Below are positions 26,232 through 35,087 of a stretch of 58,688 nt of DNA, piece after piece. The stretch spans positions 1 to 58,688 of the forward strand of contig JAKAQL010000010.1 of the NCBI GenBank assembly GCA_021822605.1, in the 5' to 3' direction. How positions within the stretch are numbered: position 1 is the first letter of the stretch; each line of letters starts with the position of its first letter. Under the pieces are notes generated by a model. That model saw only the letters and a program-made list of their open reading frames with translations. It was not told the DNA's origin and did not search any database. Position numbers and translations under genes: made by a program. The DNA comes from Actinomycetes bacterium (GTDB lineage: Bacteria; Actinomycetota; Acidimicrobiia; Acidimicrobiales; Acidimicrobiaceae).

Positions 26232-27566
26232 TTAGACGGACACGAGTTGTTGGGCACGAAGCCTGGCAGTTGCAATACACGTCGGTATCCCTGAGCCATT
26301 GATATAGGCGCCGGTGACTCCGATGTCGCCGTGGAATCGATCGAATAGATCGGTATCTAGCTTGGCGATCAACTGCGAGTGGTAGGGTTGAAAATGTGGG
26401 AACGATCGGTCCCAGCGTACGATCCGTTCCCAGCTCATGGGCAGCTTGTGATCGAGGATTTGTGTTGCCTCAAGTGTCAGCGTCTCCTGCAGCTCAGAGT
26501 CCTTGGTGCGTAGATGGCGTCGGTCGTAGAGTGAACCGGTTGATATCCGCAGGAGGGTTCCCGTCTGCCCAGTCCAGTCCGGCCACTTGTTTGAGGCGAT
26601 GGAGATCGCCGTTGTGAGGAGGCCCAGGTCTCGCTCGACCAGGATGCCGCTGACATCGAGCAGATGCCGTGGCAACACCTCCTTGGAATAGCCGATGAGC
26701 ATTGAAACTGACGAGTAGTGAATAGTACGAAGCAGATCGAGTCCTTCGCCAAAGAGAGGGCCGAGGAGCGAGGCGCTTTGATAGGCGGGCAGGGCGAGAA
26801 GTAGCCGTTGACTCGAGTGCACCGATGTCGGAGTCGTGATGAGAACCTCGGATGGTCCGCGCCGTTCGATCGACAGTACAGGAGATGAGGTGAGCATCCT
26901 GCAGCCCCCAGCTACCAATGCCTCCTCAAGTCGGTTGATCAGCGTGGATAGTCCGCCCGATGGGGTTCCAAAGGTGGGTCGTGTCGGCCCGCCAGTTGGT
27001 GGTGCCGGTGGAGGTCCGTTTACAATGGTGGGCGCACTGGTTTGGGCGCTCAGCCCGTAGATGGTGTTCGCATTGATACCACCAACGAGGGGCTCGACGT
27101 TTGCGTCTGCCCACCGACGTCCGTAACGATTCGTGACGATCGTGCCGAGGTCATCACTGAGGCCTCCGGGCAATAGTGATGGGAACAGTGTCCCGATGGC
27201 AGCTCGTAGCCTAGCGGAGGGTGGAACAAGGTGATTGGTGATCGCCTGCTGGGCTCGAAGTGGAGTGCCGAGGTTGAGGCCTGCTGGGATGGGTTGGGTC
27301 CCCGAGCGAGTATAGAGGAGTGCCTTGCCTGCTGCTGGAGAGATCTCGGATAGATCCAGACTTTCGATGAGTTCATTGGCGGATGAGTTACGGCGTAGAT
27401 AGGAATCCGGTCCTAGCTCCACCCGGATACTATCGATTGTCGCCGTCTGCAACTTGCCACCAAGTCGACTCCCCTGTTCGAAGAGTGTTACTTCATGTCC
27501 TCGTCGCATGAGTTCCCATGCCGCCCCCAGGCCGCTGATGCCACCGCCAACGACACTGACCCTCAT
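26232..27566 (-). CDS. cgoX: Coproporphyrinogen III oxidase (HemY/CgoX type)
   Basis: A 444-residue FAD-dependent oxidase. The N-terminal dinucleotide fold MRVSVVGGGISGLGAAWEL and GGKLQT, followed by LGPDSYL, are typical; ANVEPLVGGINA near 155 and the C-terminal VTGAYINGSGIPTCIATA flavin-binding stretch confirm the protoporphyrinogen oxidase family. In Gram-positive bacteria this enzyme oxidises coproporphyrinogen III, and the presence of chdC at 17.8 kb supports that role. It overlaps hemE by ATGA and is co-translated with it. Confidence 0.92.
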   Translation of the reverse strand: MRVSVVGGGISGLGAAWELMRRGHEVTLFEQGSRLGGKLQTATIDSIRVELGPDSYLRRNSSANELIESLDLSEISPAAGKALLYTRSGTQPIPAGLNLGTPLRAQQAITNHLVPPSARLRAAIGTLFPSLLPGGLSDDLGTIVTNRYGRRWADANVEPLVGGINANTIYGLSAQTSAPTIVNGPPPAPPTGGPTRPTFGTPSGGLSTLINRLEEALVAGGCRMLTSSPVLSIERRGPSEVLITTPTSVHSSQRLLLALPAYQSASLLGPLFGEGLDLLRTIHYSSVSMLIGYSKEVLPRHLLDVSGILVERDLGLLTTAISIASNKWPDWTGQTGTLLRISTGSLYDRRHLRTKDSELQETLTLEATQILDHKLPMSWERIVRWDRSFPHFQPYHSQLIAKLDTDLFDRFHGDIGVTGAYINGSGIPTCIATARLRAQQLVSV

Positions 27567-28651
27567 TGGCTCACCTCGCCTTGGACCCTAGCAGTCTCGC
27601 TGCGTAGCTGAGCTCCCCGTTGGTGGACGAGTTCTACCACCGCTGAGAGCGTGTCTGGGTTTGTCTCGGGTAAGACGCCATGACCGAGGTTGAATACGTA
27701 GCCTTTAGCGTTGGCCGACGCCGTCAGGACATTCTCCGTCGCCGTCAACACCGCCTCCGTCGGCGCGAGGAGGATTGATGGATCCAGGTTGCCCTGCAAC
27801 GCCACCCGAGAACCTAGTTGCGTGACAGCGTGCGCGAGATCGATACGCCAGTCGAGCCCCAGTGCCGGGAAGCCGAGATTAGAGAGGTCATCAAGCAAAC
27901 CCGCTGTTTCGACCCCGAAATAGATGACAGGTACGCCGAGGCGATTGGCTGCATCCGCAAGACGCTGCAGGTGCGGCCGTACTAACGTACGAAACATCCA
28001 TGGACTGAGTGTTCCGATCCACGAATCGAATATCTGTACGACGCTCGCCCCATTGGCAACCTGGAGGGTGAGTGTAGCAATGGCGATATCTACAAGGCGA
28101 GAGGAGAGTTCGTGAAAAACCTCTGGGTTCTGAAGCATCAATGCTTTGATAATGGCATGCGTCCGTGATGGACGCCCTTCGACAAGGTAGCTTGCGATGG
28201 TGAAAGGGCCGCCGCAAAACCCGATCAACGGGACGGTGAGCTCCTTAACACACAGCGCGACCGCGCTGGCCATTGCGGCGAGGTCGGTTGAGGGATCAAC
28301 CGGTCTGAGTCGCTGAACATCATCCATGGATCTCATGGGCTGCTCGACAACTGGGCCTACTCCGGCGACGATATCGATCCCTATCCCGAGGTTCGCCAAC
28401 GGAGCCATGATGTCGGAATAGAGTATTGCGGCGTCGACTTGGTAGCGGCGCACTGGTTGCAGAGTGATCTCTGCCGCCAACTCTGGAGACTGCAAGACTT
28501 TGAGGATTGATTCTACTCCACGCACTTCTCGATACTCCGGCAAGGAGCGGCCGGCTTGGCGCATAAACCAGATGGGTGTTCGTTCCGTTGTCTCCTGATG
28601 GAGTGCTTTGACGAGTAGAGAGGACCTAAGGTCGGTGGTCTGTGTATTCAT
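27563..28651 (-). CDS. hemE: Uroporphyrinogen decarboxylase
   Basis: A 362-residue enzyme that removes four carboxyl groups from uroporphyrinogen III to give coproporphyrinogen III. PIWFMRQAGRSLPEY near residue 27 is the family signature; YSDIMAPLANLGIGI, GFCGGPFTIASYLVEG near 145 and FNLGHGVLPET near 330 are further conserved blocks. ATG at 28651 is chosen; an upstream in-frame TTG adds four residues. Its end overlaps cgoX, so the two consecutive haem-pathway enzymes form an operon, divergent from helD. Confidence 0.97.
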   Translation of the reverse strand: MNTQTTDLRSSLLVKALHQETTERTPIWFMRQAGRSLPEYREVRGVESILKVLQSPELAAEITLQPVRRYQVDAAILYSDIMAPLANLGIGIDIVAGVGPVVEQPMRSMDDVQRLRPVDPSTDLAAMASAVALCVKELTVPLIGFCGGPFTIASYLVEGRPSRTHAIIKALMLQNPEVFHELSSRLVDIAIATLTLQVANGASVVQIFDSWIGTLSPWMFRTLVRPHLQRLADAANRLGVPVIYFGVETAGLLDDLSNLGFPALGLDWRIDLAHAVTQLGSRVALQGNLDPSILLAPTEAVLTATENVLTASANAKGYVFNLGHGVLPETNPDTLSAVVELVHQRGAQLRSETARVQGEVSQ

Positions 28652-28867
28652 AGGGCTTCTCAAGGAGTCTACCGGCGTAGCACCCTGAAGATCGGCTTTC
28701 GATGCGGAGGGCCTCGGTGTTCGTCCCCTGTGAATCTATCCCTAGGGACCGGGTAGAGTGGATGGTCGGGATAAGCGAGACGTGTGCGAACGTCACCAGT
28801 GGCGATAGGTATGGTTTGGGATATGTATATCGGTGGCCAACAGCCACCTCTGAATTGGTTGTGACCA

Positions 28868-31027
28868 ATGGCATCTAACCAACGGGAGCACGCAACCGGT
28901 GCTGAACCCGATGCTTTTGAAGCAGAGCGTGCCTATGTAGAGAGGGCGTACAAGACACTCGACGATCTGAAAGCGAGGATTGAAGGATCCATGCATCAGG
29001 CGTTAGAGCTCCCAAGGGGGGGCACGCCACAAGCGCGCCTGGAACGCGATGTGACGATAGAGACGTCGCTGACTCGTCTCGCCCGCTTGGAGGTGGGCGC
29101 ACACCCTCTCCTCTTCGGACGCATCGACTTTGGCGATACCGTTGGCGAGGCGTCGTACCATATCGGTCGTATCTCCCTCTCGGACGCTCAGGGTGACCCA
29201 CTCGTTGTTGACTGGCGGGCACCAGTCGCGGAGGCATTTTATCGGGCAACGGCACTCCATCCAATGGGTCTGCAGCGGCGATGGCATCTAGCGATTACCC
29301 ATCGCACTCTCGTCGGCCTAGAGTGTGAAGACCTGGCGGCGCCAGATCGCGTTGGGCAAGAAGATGCGCTGGTGGGACGCGCCTCGTTGTATGCAGCGCT
29401 CGAGCGTCCACGCACCCTAGAGATGGCTAACATTGTCGAGACGATTCAAGCGGATCAGGATGAGTTGATCCGAAGACCGCTGAATCGGACGATTGTGATT
29501 GAGGGGTCACCTGGAACTGGCAAGACTGCGGTTGCACTGCACCGAGCGGCCTACCTTGTCTACACCTACCGATGGAGGTTAGAACGCCAAGGTGTGCTCG
29601 TGCTTGGCCCGTCAGAGTCATTTGTTCGCTATGTACGTTCGGTTCTGCCCTCCTTAGGCGAGAGCGGCGTGGAGGTACGGTCCATCGCTGGGTTACGCGA
29701 ACCGCACGTCAGCTCGACTCCCACCCAAGATCCGGCAGTTGCCCGCCTGAAGGGTGATCCCCGCATGGCCCGAGTACTTTTCAAGGCGGTGAAGGATCGC
29801 GAACGACCACTCAAGCAGAAGGCGAGCATACCCTTCGGATCCAGAATCCTTGTTGTATCTCCCGAATTGACACAGCAAGCGATTCTTGCTGGTGCGGCAG
29901 CCAAGGGGCGTCATAACCAACGGCGCAAGGTCGTCGAATCGTACCTCGCGAGAGAATTGGCGAGCGAGTTTCTTCGGGGCGGCCAACTGTCCACGAGTCC
30001 TGCAGATCTCAACGAGAATGTCATCAACCTTTTCGATGACGATCTCGATCTGCCGCTTCGGCTTCCAGAGGACTCGGAGGAGGACATTATCCGTGATGTG
30101 GTCCATCAACTCCGTCGCGTGGAGCACTTCCAACGAATTGTTGAGCGTATTTGGCCGGTTTTGCAAGCAGAGGAGCTTCTTTTCGATCTCTTCACCCATC
30201 GACCATTGCTCCAACTTGCTGCGAGATCGATCCTCCGGGCAGATGAGGTTGACAGCTTGGTGTTCCCACCCAATCTGACGTTCCCTGCAGTACAGTGGAC
30301 TGACGAGGACGTGATACTCCTCGACGAGATCGACATGCTGGTTGGGGTGGCTCAGCCTAAGATATTTGGCCACGTTATAGTTGACGAGGCGCAGGATATA
30401 TCGCCGATGGCCGCAAGGGTGATTCGTCGACGGACTTCTAAGGACTCCCTCACCGTACTCGGAGACCTCGCACAGGCAGTGAGCCCATACCGTGGAAGGT
30501 CCTGGAAAGAGGTGATGGCTCCCTTTGGGGTATCCGGATTTGAGCTGATACAGCTCCCAATGAACTACCGTTCTCCACGGCTTCTCGCGGAGGTTTCGGG
30601 CCGTCTTCGACGCCTCATACTGGGCAATCAGGCACTTGAGGAGCTTCCGGTGAGAGGAGTGATCGGTAGCCTTGAGACCACGGTCATCGATCGTTCCCTT
30701 GTCGTTGGATACCTTGAGGACCGGGTGCGATCATGGCTGGCTGACTCCGGGGGAACGGCTGCGATCGTGGTTCCCGATGATGTTCCGGAGTTGCTCCATT
30801 TGATTTGCAATTGCAAAGTCGATGTCGGTAGAGTGTTCGTAGCTAGTGTGTCCGGGGTCAAAGGGATGGAGTTCGATTCAGTAGCGCTTGTTGGGTTCGA
30901 TATGCCGAGAGAGGGTGATCTCCTCCGACGTTCGATGTACGTAGCCCTTACTCGCGCGACTCGCTCCGTCTCGATGGTATTCCTCAACTCGAACCCTGGA
31001 TGGGTCGAGTCCATACTCGCTGGATAG
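28868..31027 (+). CDS. helD: HelD/HelR-type UvrD-like RNA polymerase-associated ATPase
   Basis: A 719-residue superfamily 1 helicase-like ATPase. A charged N-terminal coiled-coil (residues about 14-75, ERAYVERAYKTLDDLKARIE) is followed by YHIGRISLSDAQGDPLVVDW, diagnostic of actinobacterial HelD, then Walker A EGSPGTGKTAVALHR (211-225), Walker B VDEAQDISPM near 502 and YRSPRLLAEVS plus the C-terminal KGMEFDSVALVG and YVALTRATRSVSM motifs. HelD removes stalled RNA polymerase from nucleic acid and in some actinobacteria (HelR) protects against rifampicin. No clear ribosome site precedes the ATG. It is followed 72 bases later by the respiratory operon. Confidence 0.9.
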   Translation: MASNQREHATGAEPDAFEAERAYVERAYKTLDDLKARIEGSMHQALELPRGGTPQARLERDVTIETSLTRLARLEVGAHPLLFGRIDFGDTVGEASYHIGRISLSDAQGDPLVVDWRAPVAEAFYRATALHPMGLQRRWHLAITHRTLVGLECEDLAAPDRVGQEDALVGRASLYAALERPRTLEMANIVETIQADQDELIRRPLNRTIVIEGSPGTGKTAVALHRAAYLVYTYRWRLERQGVLVLGPSESFVRYVRSVLPSLGESGVEVRSIAGLREPHVSSTPTQDPAVARLKGDPRMARVLFKAVKDRERPLKQKASIPFGSRILVVSPELTQQAILAGAAAKGRHNQRRKVVESYLARELASEFLRGGQLSTSPADLNENVINLFDDDLDLPLRLPEDSEEDIIRDVVHQLRRVEHFQRIVERIWPVLQAEELLFDLFTHRPLLQLAARSILRADEVDSLVFPPNLTFPAVQWTDEDVILLDEIDMLVGVAQPKIFGHVIVDEAQDISPMAARVIRRRTSKDSLTVLGDLAQAVSPYRGRSWKEVMAPFGVSGFELIQLPMNYRSPRLLAEVSGRLRRLILGNQALEELPVRGVIGSLETTVIDRSLVVGYLEDRVRSWLADSGGTAAIVVPDDVPELLHLICNCKVDVGRVFVASVSGVKGMEFDSVALVGFDMPREGDLLRRSMYVALTRATRSVSMVFLNSNPGWVESILAG

Positions 31028-31053
31028 GTTTGCGGAATAGGGCTGTGTGATAG

Positions 31054-31072
31054 TGTCAGGGTTGCTCTGACA
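31054..31072 (+). promoter_or_regulatory. Inverted repeat upstream of the respiratory operon
   Basis: TGTCAG-N7-CTGACA is a perfect 6-bp inverted repeat in the 72-base gap between helD and ctaE, 28 bases before the ctaE start. A weak promoter-like pair (TTTGCG, TAGTGT) precedes it. It could be an operator or a small leader hairpin. Confidence 0.35.
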
Positions 31073-31099
31073 AAGGAGTGCTGGGAGTGATGGGTAACA

Positions 31100-31696
31100 A
31101 TGGCTGAGACAACTGTCGCAGCGCCGACGAGACGAGAGCCGATCCGGTTCTCGAAGCCATCCATACTCGGGTTGGGTACTATCGTCTGGCTTGGCTCTGA
31201 GTTAATGTTCTTCAGCGGACTCTTTGCCGCCTATTTTACGATTCGGGCCCATGATGGTTCTCCGTGGCCACCAGCTGGGACCCATCTGGACACGTTGCAG
31301 GCGGGTATTTTCACGGCCATCTTGGTGATGTCGAGTGTGACAATGCAAAAAGCAGTTTTCGAGGCAGAACATGATCGCCCCAGAAGTGCGATGTGGTGGA
31401 TCGTTCTGACCTTCGTCATGGGAGGGTCGTTCATTGCGAACCAGGCGGTGGAGTGGTCGACGCTGAAGTTCGGCCCGCAAACCAATGCCTATGGTTCTCT
31501 GTTCTACGTCATGTCTGGAGTCCATGGGCTGCACGTGATTCTTGGTTTGGTGGCCATGCTCTTTCTTCTGTTTCGCCTCAAGGGCATCAAGGGAGGCTCT
31601 CGCCACTTGCCAGGTCTTCAGGCGCTCTCCTATTACTGGCACTTTGTTGACATCGTGTGGGTTGCCCTCTATGCATGCCTGTTCTTGGTGCATTGA
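31100..31696 (+). CDS. ctaE: Cytochrome c oxidase subunit III
   Basis: A 198-residue membrane protein with five helices, the short actinobacterial form of subunit III of the aa3 oxidase. LGTIVWLGSELMFFSGLFAAYF, the AxWxTLKFG-like AVEWSTLKF, YVMSGVHGLHVILGL and YYWHFVDIVWVALY are characteristic. It is the first gene of ctaE-qcrC-qcrA-qcrB-ctaC-ctaD-ctaF, and the arrangement ctaE-qcrCAB is the usual actinobacterial one. The ATG at 31100 is the first in frame after a TGA. Confidence 0.95.
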   Translation: MAETTVAAPTRREPIRFSKPSILGLGTIVWLGSELMFFSGLFAAYFTIRAHDGSPWPPAGTHLDTLQAGIFTAILVMSSVTMQKAVFEAEHDRPRSAMWWIVLTFVMGGSFIANQAVEWSTLKFGPQTNAYGSLFYVMSGVHGLHVILGLVAMLFLLFRLKGIKGGSRHLPGLQALSYYWHFVDIVWVALYACLFLVH

Positions 31697-31739
31697 GCGT
31701 GCGGTATTTGGTGTGGTTGGAAGATGAGGGGTTGGCGTG

Positions 31740-32621
31740 ATGAACGATCACAAGAGGCGTAAGAGTAAAAAGCGATCGCAACTCAGCTGGGCAGTGGGTT
31801 CTGTCGCATCCGGGGCAGCAGTACTTGCGCTCGCCACTATAGCGCTGTATCCCCATCAGGGGCATGCGGAGGTCCTTGCGAGTGCCAAGGTAGCGACGCA
31901 TGCGAAGGTTGCAGCGAAACCCGCCGCTCATGGTGCCTCGTCCCAGCAGCCCATCGTCTACAAGAATCCACCAAGAAGCCTGATTCCACAGGGCAGGCAG
32001 CTGTTTGCCGAGGATTGCCAGACTTGCCACGGACCAGACGCAGAGGGTTCAGTTCGAGCTCCAAACCTGCAAGGTCTGGGAGCGGCAACCGTTGACTTTT
32101 GGGTAGCAACAGGACGCATGCCGCTCGCAGACCCGACGGAGGAGGCTGAGATCAAGCCGCCTCGATTGTCTCATGAGCAGCAGTTGGCGGTTTCAGCGTA
32201 TGTTGCATCGCTGGCGCCTGGTGGACCCGCGATCCCATCCCCGAACCTTGGTTTGGCGAATCTGTCAAAAGGGGAATCACTGTTCGCCGAGAACTGTGCC
32301 GCTTGCCATACCATTACCGGAGCTGGTGATGCGCTCGCCAATAATATCTATGCACCTTCGCTTTGGGCGGCGACTCCGACTGAAGTAGCCGAGGCCATAC
32401 GGACAGGTCCTGGGGATATGCCGCGGTTTGGCCCTGGTACCTTCTCCAATCAGGAGGTTGATGATATTGTTCGCTATGTGGCCTACATCCAACATCCTGA
32501 TGATCGTGGTGGGCTGGCACTAGGTGGCGTTGGACCAGTAGCTGAGGGCTTTGTTGCGATTCTTATCGGATTGGGTTCGTTAATGGTGGCAGGTTATTGG
32601 ATTGGAGGACGGGCGCAATGA
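31740..32621 (+). CDS. qcrC: Diheme cytochrome c subunit of the bcc complex
   Basis: A 293-residue membrane-anchored cytochrome that carries electrons from the Rieske/cytochrome b core directly to the oxidase. An N-terminal basic region and membrane helix (about 18-38) lead to an Ala-rich periplasmic linker; two haem c domains follow with CQTCH near residue 97 and CAACH near 188, each with a downstream Met region (GRMPLAD, GDMPRFG). A C-terminal helix (FVAILIGLGSLMVAGYWIGG) anchors it. Spacing and the ATGA overlap with qcrA indicate tight coupling. Confidence 0.95.
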   Translation: MNDHKRRKSKKRSQLSWAVGSVASGAAVLALATIALYPHQGHAEVLASAKVATHAKVAAKPAAHGASSQQPIVYKNPPRSLIPQGRQLFAEDCQTCHGPDAEGSVRAPNLQGLGAATVDFWVATGRMPLADPTEEAEIKPPRLSHEQQLAVSAYVASLAPGGPAIPSPNLGLANLSKGESLFAENCAACHTITGAGDALANNIYAPSLWAATPTEVAEAIRTGPGDMPRFGPGTFSNQEVDDIVRYVAYIQHPDDRGGLALGGVGPVAEGFVAILIGLGSLMVAGYWIGGRAQ

Positions 32622-33514
32622 GCGACACCCAACTCTTTGAGGGTGCCGGAGATGAGGAGATCCGGCGTCCACTGATGGAAAAGGTGATCGCAATCAGCTT
32701 CATCATCTCCGTTCTCGGTACTGTTGGTCTTGGGGTCACCTATTGGGTCGGAGGTCAACCTCAGGTTGAGGGTGGATTTCTGTTCCTGGCTCTTGGTGGC
32801 ATCGGAGTTGGCATCGTCTCGTGGGGCAAGTACTTGGTGCCACAGGGGCCCTACGTTCAGGAGCGCCATGAGATGAGGAGTGCCCCCGAGGACGTTGACG
32901 CAATGCACGCGTCACTCTCTCGAGGACTTGGTCAGGTTGGCCGAAGGAAGTTCTTGTTACGTCTTCTGGGTGGAGCAGTGGGGGTCTTTGGCCTCATCAA
33001 CCTGTTTCCGTTCCTTCGCTCGCTCGGTCCAGTCCCGGGGAAGTCGCTCTTTGTGACCAACTGGAAGCACGGCTCAGAGCTTGTGACTGCTGATGGACGA
33101 ACGGTGTTGGCAAGTGACCTTGAGGTCGGCGGCGTGATGACTGTCTTTCCCAAGGGGTTCGAAGGTGAGCCATCCAACGCGATCGATCAGGTTATCCTCG
33201 TTCGGGCGGCTGACTATGACTTGGTTACTCGCCCAGGAAGAGAAACTTGGGGACCGGAGGGTTATCTCGCATTCTCTAAGGTGTGCACCCACGCTGGTTG
33301 CCCTGTTGGGCTGTACCAGGAGCTGACGCAACAGCTCCTCTGTCCATGCCATCAGAGCCTTTTCGATGTCCTCACAGGGGCGACGAATGTCTTTGGTCCA
33401 GCTCCGCGACCGCTCCCTCAATTGCCGCTGTACGTGGGTACTGATGGTGTATTGCGGTCGCAGGCTGGCTTTGATGAACCGATTGGTCCTGGGTTTTGGG
33501 AGCGTGGAGCGTGA
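32618..33514 (+). CDS. qcrA: Rieske iron-sulfur subunit of the bcc complex
   Basis: A 298-residue protein with three N-terminal membrane helices (about 26-47, 55-74, 117-137) and a C-terminal 2Fe-2S domain. CTHAGC near residue 226 and CPCHQS near 247 supply the two Cys and two His ligands. The third helix is preceded by GRRKFLLRLLG, a twin-arginine motif, as in actinobacterial QcrA proteins whose last helix is inserted by Tat after Sec inserts the first two. It overlaps qcrC (ATGA) and qcrB (GTGA). Confidence 0.96.
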   Translation: MSDTQLFEGAGDEEIRRPLMEKVIAISFIISVLGTVGLGVTYWVGGQPQVEGGFLFLALGGIGVGIVSWGKYLVPQGPYVQERHEMRSAPEDVDAMHASLSRGLGQVGRRKFLLRLLGGAVGVFGLINLFPFLRSLGPVPGKSLFVTNWKHGSELVTADGRTVLASDLEVGGVMTVFPKGFEGEPSNAIDQVILVRAADYDLVTRPGRETWGPEGYLAFSKVCTHAGCPVGLYQELTQQLLCPCHQSLFDVLTGATNVFGPAPRPLPQLPLYVGTDGVLRSQAGFDEPIGPGFWERGA

Positions 33515-35079
33515 GTACGCTAGAACAGAGAGCAGTAGACGCTGCTGACTTTGCTGATGAGCGGTTAGGGGTTGCAAAATTCGCCCGTAGCTCGTTCAAT
33601 AAGATCTTCCCTGATCACTGGTCGTTCATGTTAGGCGAGATAGCCATGTACTCCTTTGTGATTCTGATCTTCACAGGTGTATTCCTCACGCTGTTCTACG
33701 TTCCCTCCTCGCACATGATCACCTATCACGGTTCATATGCGCCGTTGCGGGGACAGAAGATGTCAGAGGCATACGCCTCCACGCTCAATATCTCCTTCAA
33801 CGTTCGAGCCGGTCTCGTCATGCGCCAGATTCACCACTGGGCTGCCGATGTGTTCATCGCTGCGATCGTGGTCCATCTGTTGCGGATCTTCTTCACGGGT
33901 GCCTATCGCAAGCCGCGCGAGTTGAACTGGATTATTGGGAGTTCCTTGCTCATCCTTGCCATTGTGAATGGATTTATCGGATACTCTCTGCCGGATGACT
34001 TGATCTCGGGTACAGGCATCCGTATTGCCTTTTCGATTATTCTCTCGATACCTGTCATCGGTAGTTATCTGGCCTTCTTCGTATTCGGTTCGAACTTTCC
34101 TGGAACCTCCATCATTCCAAGGTTTTTTATCATTCACGTACTAATCCTTCCCGCTATCATCGCGGCGCTCATCGGGGCGCACCTGGCCATCATGTGGCAC
34201 CAGAAGCACACCCAGTACCCTGGACGAGGACGGACAAACCGGAATGTTGTTGGCATTCCTTTCTGGCCCGCCTATGCACTCCAGGCCGGTGGCTTCTTCT
34301 TCATCACCTCCGCGGTGATCGCGGCACTCGGTGGCTTTGTCCAGATCAACCCGATCTGGCTCTATGGCCCGTATATTCCCTACAAGGTCTCCTATGCGGT
34401 GCAGCCGGATTGGTATATGGGTTGGCTTGATGGTGCTTTACGCTTGATGCCGAGTTGGGAGGCGGTATTTGGGCCAACCTACGGTGGTCATATGATCCCG
34501 AACGTGTTCTTCCCGGCGGTCTTGCTTCCAGGCATTACCTTTGGCCTGTTGTTCTCGTGGCCATGGATCGAGAAGAGATTTACTAAGGATGATCGTGAGC
34601 ACAACATCTGCGATCGCCCAAGAGAGCACCCTGTGCGCACCTCGGTGGGTGTTGGCATCCTGATGTTCTATATCGTGTTGTTCCTCGCAAGTGCCACTGA
34701 TGTCCTGGCGAACACCTTCCAGACCTCCCTGAACCTCGTGTTATGGACGTTGCGAATTATGCTCTTCGTCCTCCCGCTGGTGGCCGGTCTCGTGACCTAT
34801 CTGCTGCTTCGGGAGATGGCTGCTATCCCGTCGATTGGTGACCCCAAGATTCCGGTTGAGATTCGCCGTGACTTTGATGGATCCTTCACGTTGGCCGAAC
34901 TCAGTATCCATGGTGAGGAGGAGGAGATCCTCGAGCTACCGGAGGAGGTTGCCTACCGCTCTCTGGTGGGAGGACATGGACATTCGGCACCGTCGATGGA
35001 TACCAACGGCGATCAGAGCTCAGTGGAGACATCTGAGGCCGGGGACGACCACGGTGTCTTTGAGGTTCCAAGAGATTGA
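33511..35079 (+). CDS. qcrB: Cytochrome b subunit of the bcc complex
   Basis: A 522-residue membrane protein with about eight helices holding two b haems. NVRAGLVMRQIHHWAADVFIAAIVVHLLR and the second histidine pair in HVLILPAIIAALIGAHLAIMWHQKH are visible, as is the quinol-site region NPIWLYGPYIPY and QPDWYMGWLDGALRL. A charged cytoplasmic C-terminus of about 90 residues, rich in Glu and Gly, is typical of actinobacterial QcrB and not of mitochondrial cytochrome b. GTG at 33511 overlaps the qcrA stop and has GGAG 8 bases upstream. Confidence 0.97.
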   Translation: MSTLEQRAVDAADFADERLGVAKFARSSFNKIFPDHWSFMLGEIAMYSFVILIFTGVFLTLFYVPSSHMITYHGSYAPLRGQKMSEAYASTLNISFNVRAGLVMRQIHHWAADVFIAAIVVHLLRIFFTGAYRKPRELNWIIGSSLLILAIVNGFIGYSLPDDLISGTGIRIAFSIILSIPVIGSYLAFFVFGSNFPGTSIIPRFFIIHVLILPAIIAALIGAHLAIMWHQKHTQYPGRGRTNRNVVGIPFWPAYALQAGGFFFITSAVIAALGGFVQINPIWLYGPYIPYKVSYAVQPDWYMGWLDGALRLMPSWEAVFGPTYGGHMIPNVFFPAVLLPGITFGLLFSWPWIEKRFTKDDREHNICDRPREHPVRTSVGVGILMFYIVLFLASATDVLANTFQTSLNLVLWTLRIMLFVLPLVAGLVTYLLLREMAAIPSIGDPKIPVEIRRDFDGSFTLAELSIHGEEEEILELPEEVAYRSLVGGHGHSAPSMDTNGDQSSVETSEAGDDHGVFEVPRD

Positions 35080-35087
35080 GGTGGGGC

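Noticed and set aside
29693-30373. 226-codon frame antisense to helD
   Set aside because: It lies inside the conserved ATPase gene on the opposite strand and has no ribosome site.
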